DNA of 64,000 bases from Crotalaria pallida (taxonomy: Eukaryota > Streptophyta > Magnoliopsida > Fabales > Fabaceae): the NCBI GenBank assembly GCA_037953625.1, contig CM075651.1, forward strand, positions 64,962,501 to 65,026,500, given 5' to 3'. Under the pieces are notes generated by a model, which worked only from the letters and a program-made list of their open reading frames with translations, was not told where the DNA came from and did not search any database. The position numbers and the translations under genes were made by a program. Positions 45,864-53,735 of the stretch are shown one piece after another (within the stretch, counting starts at the first letter, position 1; every line of letters starts with the position of its first letter).

Positions 45864-47800
45864 AGAGTCTAGTATAGTGGACATGGAAATGTCTTGGGCC
45901 CGATTAGAATGATGATGATGTGATTTATTTTTGTTTGTAAAAAAATGTAAAGATATACTTTTGGGTGAACCTAGGACAGCCTCTTTGGGAAGGGGTATTT
46001 TGGAAAACATAGTATGATGAAAACTTGTATATATCTGCTGAACACTCTGATCATGACCTAACTGCTAATGGGTGCACAAAGTTGCACAAAACATGTTTTA
46101 GCCCTGCTGCCTACTGGATGAATATGAATATCTTGTTTTAAACAGGTTGCAGGTTAAACTAAAATTTTGGGAAAAGTCCTACAAACAAAGGAAACTCCGT
46201 CCGTTTGGTCGGAGAATTTTTATGAACAACTGAATTAATAAAGAAATTTTAAAGTCACTAATTTATCCAAGGGTAGGTAAGGGTAATTTTGTATAGGGTG
46301 TTACAATTAGTGCCCTCCACAGTCACTGGAGAGCGAGGAGCCCTAGGGACAGAGGATTTGCTGGTTCTAGGACGCAAGTTGCGTGGGGCATTTCCAAGAG
46401 TCGTTGCAAGAGCTGCCAGAACAGAGGGAGAAGTCATTTTAGTTGCATGAAAGGAAAATATGTTAAAAAGAAAGGAAGAATGAAAAAGTGCGATATAAAG
46501 CATCATAATAACTAAAATAAATTTCCTACCAAAAGTCCTTTGTAAATGATGAGGTTTGGAGTCCACGATGGATTTGGTGCTTATACAGCCAAAACGGTCA
46601 TAGAAAGCAAGAAGGAATGAAACGGTGGACCTTTCTACAGCAGATAACCGGTTATCCGGTGTGGCGAATTGTTTGGTTGCAATGAGGGAATGACGAGGGG
46701 ACCAGAAGAGAGGGAAATGTGGATAACCCCCATGGTCAAAAAAGAAGGGCCATGTGTTTTCTGCTCCTATTATCTTGAAATACTTATCCTTGAAATCCTT
46801 TCATGTTTCAGAATAGGATTCGAATACTTTTCTTCCGTTACGAGATTTAAGTGTCACCCAAGCCCATTTCCCCTTTACTTTACTGGACTGAAAAGGGCCA
46901 AAGAAGGAAAAGAGAACGGGAATGGTGCATTGGAGATTGAAATGGGAGCAAAACAGCTGAAAAGCTTTTAGGTAACACCAGGCATTTGGATGGAGTTGAG
47001 AGGGAGCAAGCTCTAAATGGGTGGGCACCTGGTTTTCAAAGTCAGTAAAATGATTCGTACACCACAAACATCAAAAAGAACGTTGTACATAAAAAGGAAG
47101 TTTTTCGTGGGGATCTTCAACTGTACAAATTTGGTCATGGTCACTAGGAGTCTCTACCGAATAAAAATTGGGGGCAGCACCGGGTCTCACCAAGTTTGCT
47201 TTATGGTGATAATGTCGAAGTTTAGTCGGATCCACAAAAATAGAAGGTCTACCTAAAGCATCTAAGTCTACCCTCTCATAACCAATAATATTGTCAGGTG
47301 CGATAAATTCCTCAGGATTAGTCTCTGATCTCTTATTCCCCATGGATGATTCCTGAGAAAGGTAGGAAAGATTAGGTGAAGGAGATGGCTTACTGACTAC
47401 TCCAACCTCGAAATAATTTTTTATTATAAATTGCTTACCAAGTTCCTCTAACATCATTTTTTCAGAAGTACAAATTAAAGAAATTCTTAAGTTTGGAGTT
47501 GGGTTAATAGAGGTTACACTTCCAGTAGTTAAATTGTTTGAAGAAGAGGAAGAAGCAGATGAAGAGGAAGAAGAGGTTTGAGAAGGGTATATAACATAAA
47601 GAGGAAGATTATCCATTGAAAAAGGAACAAGAAGTTACCTGGAAGTGTATGAAGGAAGACTTGAGCTGAAAAGAAGTGGGTAAAGAAGCTGGACGTTTTT
47701 TTTATTCAGAAGAGGAAAAGAGCACGTTTTTTCTCTTAAGTTTATGAGCTTTCAAGTGAAACTTGGAAGTAGGAGTGAGTTTGGAGTAAACCAAACCCCC

Positions 47801-47810
47801 TATTTATAAG
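47801..47810 (-). promoter_or_regulatory. TATA box of the antisense gene in element G
   Basis: On the minus strand this reads CTTATAAATA followed by GGGGG. It stands about 190 bases before the antisense ATG at 47616, leaving room for a start site near 47775 and a leader of about 160 bases. This would let the antisense gene be transcribed independently of the LTR. Confidence 0.55.
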
Positions 47811-49080
47811 CCAAGGCAGGCTAAGGTTCGGATTTCAAGAAAGAGATAAAGTAACTTCGGCATTTATGAAGAAATGTGAAGGGGTTGGTCAAATTAAAGT
47901 TAGGATAAGGTCAGATCTAGTCAAGGAGGACTTTTCAGATTTTCTGATAAAGTAACCCTTGTCATAAAATCCAATAAGTACAGTGATAAATCATGTCATT
48001 AATGGCAAGAGTAACTTTATGTCAGTTGGAAGATGAAGCATGAGTCTGGATTTAAATCAGTCCCTTATGAATACGAAATGAAGCCGGGAACCGATTATGT
48101 GAGTGCAAGTTGTCAGTCTAAAATGGCTTTGAAATTCAAATTTGAATACAAGCAATTAAAAGACGATTTTCCCAAGGTGCATTTGAATTTCAAATTCAAA
48201 TCATGCCTAGGAAATAACACCTAGCACGACAGCCAAAGGGAAGACTTGGTTGGAGAGAGTCACAATGACTTCTCGGTGAACGTGTGCATGGGGAAGCTAA
48301 TACTGACAAGATTCATGATCTGAAAGAGGCATGGAACAACTTAAACCGGTAATTCGGCTAACAAAATGCAACAACCCAGTTTCAAACGAAATACTGGTAA
48401 TGAATCCTAGGGAACTTAAGAAAAATGGTAATTCGGTGTCTATGTCACCTAAAGACGATAACCCGCTTTCGTGGTGCAACATTGAAAGTAGTTGTTCGAA
48501 AATTATCAAATTTTGGAGCCAAAATATATAATTTGAATTTCGAATTTTGAATTATCCCTTGGGAATAGCTATTGGCACGGCAGACAAGGAAGAAGATTCC
48601 CCTTGGAAATATAAGATTTCTTGAGGACCGTGTTGGCAGACGTTATGACACTTGGGAAAGAGAAAAAGGTATACTCCTTGGGAAAAGATACTGGGAAAAT
48701 CAACATTGAGGCAAAAATGAAGGGGAAACCGATATACCAGTTTTCCCTAGGGGAATAATTTATTGTTTCCGGTTTACCGGTATTTAGTCTATTAACTGGT
48801 ATAAATAAAATAGAGGTCTCTAAAGAGTCAGGAATCCTTTAATTCGGTTTACCGGCTATAAGCAGTAGCCTTTGCAAGGTGAATATGTTGAGTAAACCGG
48901 TTAAATGGATTACCGATATACGACATCAAAAAAGGAAGAAGTCCTTCAGTATTCAATTCTCTTTCAAACCAAATTACCGGTTTAAAGGGTTATTATATGG
49001 AGTTACTTTACCAGTTTACCGGCAGTAAACTTGGAAGCGGCAAAGACAATAAAACCACGGTTCATAAGATAAACCCTGGT
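47811..49080. other. 3' non-coding spacer of element G
   Basis: No convincing gene. Numerous ACCGGT and GGTTTACCGG words occur, densest at 48765-49030, matching the motif of the LTRs and of 36845-37020. Confidence 0.6.
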
Positions 49081-49092
49081 CTGGGGGGCAAC
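49081..49092 (+). other. Polypurine tract of element G
   Basis: CTGGGGGGCAAC directly precedes the 3' LTR. Confidence 0.75.
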
Positions 49093-49780
49093 TGTTATGG
49101 ACCGAAAGTAGAGTTATACCTTAGTAAACCGGGTTACCGGTAGTTGAAGCCTAATTAGGGTCTTTGACCTCATGAAACAGGTTTACCGGTATTAGAGGCC
49201 CTTTAGGGCCCAAGTCTTCAATAGAGCGGTTTATCAGCATAAAAGCCTCTCTAAGAGCCCAATACCCCTTGAAACCGGTTTACCGGTATAGGAGGCCCAT
49301 TAAGGGCCCAAATCCTCTATTCAACCGAATTGACAAAGAGGAAGCCTTCTGATTGACAAGCATAAAGAGAGAAGATTCCCTTACCTCGTGTTACCGGTAT
49401 AGCGGTTACAAGGCTCATAAGGAAGTTAAGCCAACCTCCTAGGATTCTTCTTACCATGATGCCAGCAATAAAGTTGAGATACCCGTTTAGCATGGGATAC
49501 CCTCTTTATTGCACCGGCCATAAACCACTTGCCGTTAAAGGGAATCTGGTAAAGCCCATTTACAGGGAGGAAACTTAACGGTAAGGATGGGGGCTTATAT
49601 AAAGTGTATTGGAGGTAATCAGGTATGTACCTTACCCACTCACACAAACACACACAACACCCAAGTAAACGACAATAAAGCTTAGAAATCAGGGTGCCAT
49701 TCTTCAGTCTAAAAACAAACAATGGAAGATTTTGACACTTGACCGTATAGTTCAAGTACAAAAGATTCTGCGACAGAACA
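49093..49780 (+). repeat. 3' LTR of element G, 0.69 kb
   Basis: It runs from TGTTATGGACC to CGACAGAACA, followed by the target copy GGAGT. It has a TATA box at 49595-49604 and ACCGGT palindromes at about 49125-49290. Scattered differences from 19704-20390 indicate some age. Confidence 0.92.
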
Positions 49781-50531
49781 GGAGTAAAGGAAGTCGGCTA
49801 TATCAATGGAAATAGTGTAACATCCTAAACTTTGATTTTAAGGAAATTATTGATTTAAACCCTTAGAAAAATTGGAAAAGTGATTTAATGAATTTAGCCA
49901 AATATGTGGGTGGTGATTATAGATCCTAGGAGTTGTATAGGAGGTATATATGGCCTTGGGCAGGGTCATATAAGCGAGATCGGGAGTAAAATCGGCGTTT
50001 TAGGTGTTAGAAATCAACCGAAAAGAGAAAATTAGAAATTTATTATGGGAAGCTAAGAAAATAAATTCCACCGTTGGATGTGAAGTTTAAGGGGTGAATA
50101 AGCATGTCTAAAAATTTGGACTCGATCCGACGGTCGACGAAAAAATTACGGCGAATCGAAGGTTGGAAACCCTGAAACTCGCCCAGGCGCACCAGCCATG
50201 CGCCTAGGCGAGTCACTATTCATTTGGCGCACCATCCAGTGGGAAATCCGCCCAGGCCAGCCCACCATTCGCCCAGGCGGGCGCAACACCACTCCAGCGC
50301 ACCAGGAACGTGAGTTGGCGCACCAGAAAATCCCCCAGCCGCACCATTTCCATTTCTGACCGAGCCAGCTACGCACCAGCTTGGTTCTGGTGCAGTTCTC
50401 TCGCCCAGGCGAGGAAATGGCTCGCCCAAGCGAGTTGACGCGCACACCAGCCGCACCAGAAATTCTGTTGGCGCGCCAGAGCCCCCACCAGCACGCACCA
50501 GGTGCACCAGCAGCACCAGCTGGTGCTTGAG

Positions 50532-50566
50532 CTCGCCCAAGCGAGTATAAAGCTCGCCCAAGCGAG
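50532..50566 (+). promoter_or_regulatory. TATA box between two identical palindromes in LTR C
   Basis: TATAAA at 50546-50551 has CTCGCCCAAGCGAG on both sides (50532-50545 and 50553-50566). A third copy lies at 50421-50434. Each copy has a 5 bp inverted repeat around CCAA. The position, about 730 bases into the LTR, fits a promoter. Confidence 0.6.
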
Positions 50567-51566
50567 TGGCGCAGACCAGATTTGATCTGGTGCGTCCAAT
50601 TAGAACTTGGGAGCCAAGTTGTGGCCTCTTGGCCACACGATTTTGCTTTTCTTTGGCAAGAACAAGCACCCAACAACAAGAACACCACTCTTCATCATCA
50701 ACACCATCTCTTCATCCATTTTCCCTCCATCTTCAACACATTTCCATCATCAAAAACCACCAATCCCACCATAAACACATTGTTTTGGGCACCTCAAACC
50801 CAAAACCACCAAGCTCCACCAAGCTTTCACCATGGGTGTTGATTGAAGCTTCATCCTCTTCCTCTTTTGGTCCACACGAATTACTCCCTTCTTCATTCTC
50901 TTTGGATTTTCAATTTTTCCACCATTGATTTGGGTAAGTGAGCTTCATGCCATGAGTTATTTCCTTTCCATTTCAACTTTCCTTGATTCATAGAAATTTA
51001 GCTCTAAAACCCTAGGATTCTTGCACTTGTTGCTATCTAGGGATTGTGTTTCAAGCCTTCCAACTCGAACCAAGGCAAAGACAAGGATCACTTCATCATT
51101 TCCTTATTGAGGTGGCAAGCTAGACTTAGGAAGTTCAAATTCCCAAGATTTTGAGCTAGGGCTCACTAAGGTTGTATTTACTCTTTGCTAATTTAAGGTA
51201 AGGAGTGGGTTATAGTGAGTATTACCTTACTCTGGGGTATAGTTTACAATATGCATATAATGGGTACTAAGATATTTGTGTTAGTTTAGGTTGATATGAC
51301 ATAGAATAATTGTTAGAATAGAATTTATGACTTAGGGAATTTATTTTGATGTTGATATATTGCATTGTGTGATTTGGTGATGTTGATGAATTAAATGCTT
51401 ATGTTGTTTAATAATTTGAGTTGTGATATTAAGATAAATTGTGCTGATTAAGTTATAAAATATAATTGTGATCATTGGATAGTGGAAATGGGTAATGTGG
51501 TGGTTAATTTTGAGTAATGGAAATTTGCTAAAGAATTGATAATGATAAAGGAACTAAATGAATTAT

Positions 51567-51846
51567 ACCCGGACGCAGTAAGTCGTTATCGCACGGGGGT
51601 GCGAACGCAGTAGGTCGTGACCAGGGGAGATTGTATTATACCCGGACGCAGTAAGTCGTTATCGCACGGGGGTGCGAACGCAGTAGGTCGTGACCAGGAG
51701 AGACTGTATTATACCCGGACGCAGTAAGTCGTTATCGCGCGGTGGTGCGAACGCAGTAGGTCGTGACCAGGGGATTGAGAAACACACCCGGACGCAGTAA
51801 GTCGTGAGTGCACAGGAGTGCAGACGCAGTAGGTCGTGACCAGGGA
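51567..51846 (+). repeat. Four-copy hairpin repeat (about 71 bp unit) in LTR C
   Basis: Each unit has two halves (GGACGCAGTAAGTCGT and GAACGCAGTAGGTCGTGACC) around a hairpin. The stem is CGCAC/GTGCG in two units, CGCGC/GTGCG with a G-T pair in one, and TGCAC/GTGCA in the last, so paired positions change together. The array lies in the putative intron 51198-52082. Confidence 0.85.
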
Positions 51847-52125
51847 CAGATAAAAAGGAATATAAATATGATTAAAACACATAGAACGAAAGACTTAAAA
51901 AAATGCTAAATAAAAATCGATTTGAGAAACTAATGAATACTTGAAATTGAATTGTGGTGAATTGACTCTTATTATGTTGTCATTGAATTGTTATTTCTGT
52001 ATGGCTTAGTGTTGCATTATGTCTTAATTGGAAACTACCTCCCCATTTTATGTGTAATACTCACTCCTTACTATCACCACAGGTACTGAGGAAGAGTTTG
52101 CACCTGAGCAGGCCGAGCAGGAGTA

Positions 52126-52144
52126 CTCTCCCTCTCAGGGAGAG
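52126..52144 (+). other. Post-acceptor hairpin, LTR C
   Basis: A perfect 8 bp stem (CTCTCCCT with AGGGAGAG) and loop CTC follow GGCCGAGCAGG. Confidence 0.7.
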
Positions 52145-52646
52145 CAGGTTACCTTTAGTGATGTAGGACATGGGAATGTCTTGGGCCCGATGATATAAAT
52201 CATTTTGTTGTGTATAAATGTAAATAGTTTTTTGGGGCCCAGGACTACTCCTTTTGGGAAAAGGGGTCTATTTTGGGGAAAAACTTATTTCCTAAAACCT
52301 GTTTATATTCCGCTAACTCTAATGACTATGTTCTGATGTTTAAACTTGTTTCTAATGCGTGCACGAAGATGCACTAGCTGGTATATATATATATATATAT
52401 ATATATGAATAGCCCTGCAGGCTTTGCTATTTGAAAATGTGTTGTTTATCAGGTTGCAGGTAACCGAAATTTTGGGAAATTCCAATAAACAAACGAAACT
52501 CCGTCCGTTTGACGGAAGATTTTCATTTGAATTAAAAGTAATTAAGAGTTTTTCCTAATCAATTCTTGAGTCGAAAATGAAATTTTCAAGTTGCTATTTT
52601 TAATTAAGGGTATAAAAGGGTAAATAAACTTAGGTGTTACAAATAG

Positions 52647-53735
52647 CACAAAGAGAGCAAAATACATTGGTGTATAACCACTAATCTGATATTTATTTGT
52701 ATAAATGGAATCACCACTTATATTTGTAGAGATGATAACGAATGGTACAGTCATCTCTATATGTAGGGTGGAATCATCAATTTTCTTACCAGCATCTTAG
52801 CAGCAGAATGGTATAGCATCTCTGCAGCTTAACATTCCCGCAATCAATCATGGTCCATCATCTTCAATTACAATTTTATAGTTCCTTCCTAGCATAATTA
52901 TTATTAATAAAGAAAAATAGAGAGATAAACAAATTGGTACCTCTTATTGAATGTGATGTCAGAATAAAAATAAACGACATAAAAATTAAGACAACATAAA
53001 AATAAGAACATCAAAGACCATTATTGTTTTCAAGTCAGCTTAAAAATCAGCATGATTTTATCCCGTGCACAACCAAAGTCTTATTGAATGTGATGTATGG
53101 CCTTATCCCGTGCACAACCAAAGTCACCATACAAATAATGCACCTATCTTCAAGACCGTTACTGTAAATGTAAAATATGGCTTCTAAGTAAACTAACTAT
53201 TGCATCCAAAGTAAAACCTGGGCCAAAGAAATATCATGTGTTAAAATCATATATTATTGACTAAGTATTTGAGAAAAAAATTATGCAGCATTTTTTTAAA
53301 TTTTTCATTGCAACTGTTATATTTATTTTATTGTAGCGGCTTATCTGCCACCTATCATGCAGCTTTTGTGTATTTAGCATTGGTCGCTTCTTGCTGCAAT
53401 CTGTTTACTACTTTGGGTAAAAGGCAAGAATTAAGCATATAACCTTCAATATAGTGCTAGATTTACTAATTTGATCAGCTTTGGGAAACTTAAACTTCTA
53501 TTGATGACTTTACTTGTTGGCTTAATTCTGTTCATGGCTCACTATTTATATGTTTTACTTAAACGGCTAAAGCACCATTCTCTTTTGATCACCAACTTGA
53601 TAATTAAAGATCAGACACTTGATCAGTCACCATGTATCAGGTTTGAGAATATCATTCATTATGTCCATACTACATCTATAGTAAAATTAACAATTATTAT
53701 CTTCTCTTTTCTACTCAGGTGCTCGATAGAACATT
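52647..53735. other. Unassigned DNA between LTR C and LTR E
   Basis: AT-rich, with two diverged copies of ATCCCGTGCACAACCAAAGTC at about 53060 and 53106. The short open frames (53257-53442 and 53471-53740) match nothing recognised. This may be the continuation of the host-like DNA at 18011-19698. Confidence 0.4.

Larger units (their letters stand above)
38186..46305 (+). mobile_element. Solo LTR, family D, split by element J
   Basis: The ends are TGTAACATCC and GGGTGTTACA, flanked by ATTAG at 38181-38185 and 46306-46310. It is about 2.4 kb without J and its extra CTAGG. A C/G-rich block at 38455-38640 holds repeated CGCCCAGGCGC and GCGCACCA-like words. A donor-like TTGAG|GTAAGG lies at 39170. 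After J come repeated CCAATTAC words (45295-45530), an acceptor-like TTTTTCAG at 45801, GGCGAGCAGG and a 9 bp hairpin. It is related to LTR C. Confidence 0.88.
37395..47616 (-). pseudogene. Antisense gene of element G (Tat aORF type), split by solo LTR D
   Basis: On the minus strand the frame starts at ATG 47616 (MDNLPLYV), runs to 46306, and after LTR D resumes at 38180 in the same phase, ending at 37395. It is about 698 codons with three in-frame stops, all TGA: 47073-47071, 46803-46801 and 38042-38040. The N terminus is Ser-rich. The middle (FTDFENQVPTHLELAPSQLH, then YLKAF and FFDHG) resembles the putative gypsy-type transposon domain of plants (Transposase_28-like). The C-terminal third is a long coiled coil (about 37980-37560) with an acidic tail. 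Basic KRRR lies near 38140. An intron near 46530 (TTTTG|GTAGG) is possible but the frame is open through it. Grande and Retand elements have such genes; their role is unknown. Confidence 0.8.
19704..49780 (+). mobile_element. Tat-type Ty3 retrotransposon G with antisense gene, split by elements I and D
   Basis: The element is flanked by GGAGT at 19699-19703 and 49781-49785. The order is 5' LTR, primer site, gag, protease, [element I], reverse transcriptase, RNase H, integrase, spacer, antisense gene [split by D and J], polypurine tract, 3' LTR. Removing I and D with one target copy each leaves about 11.2 kb. No chromodomain is seen after integrase, and an antisense gene lies between pol and the 3' LTR. 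Both features fit the Tat lineage (Grande/Retand/Ogre relatives). Many nonsense changes show that it is inactive. Confidence 0.9.
49816..52641 (+). mobile_element. Solo LTR, family C, 2.8 kb
   Basis: The ends are TGTAACATCC and GGTGTTACA, flanked by AATAG at 49811-49815 and 52642-52646. A G/C-rich block at 50165-50580 holds many GCGCACCAG and CGCCCAGGCG words. A TATA box lies between two palindromes at 50532-50566. A donor-like ATTTAAG|GTAAGG is at 51198, a tandem repeat at 51567-51846 and an acceptor-like CACCACAG at 52082. GGCCGAGCAGG and a hairpin at 52126-52144 follow. Open frames across the G/C-rich block (50146-50688) contain no recognised domain. Confidence 0.92.

Noticed and set aside
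50146..50688. Minus-strand frames of 149-180 codons in LTR C
   Set aside because: They arise from GCGCACCAG and CGCCCAGGCG repeats, three frames are open at once, and no domain is seen.
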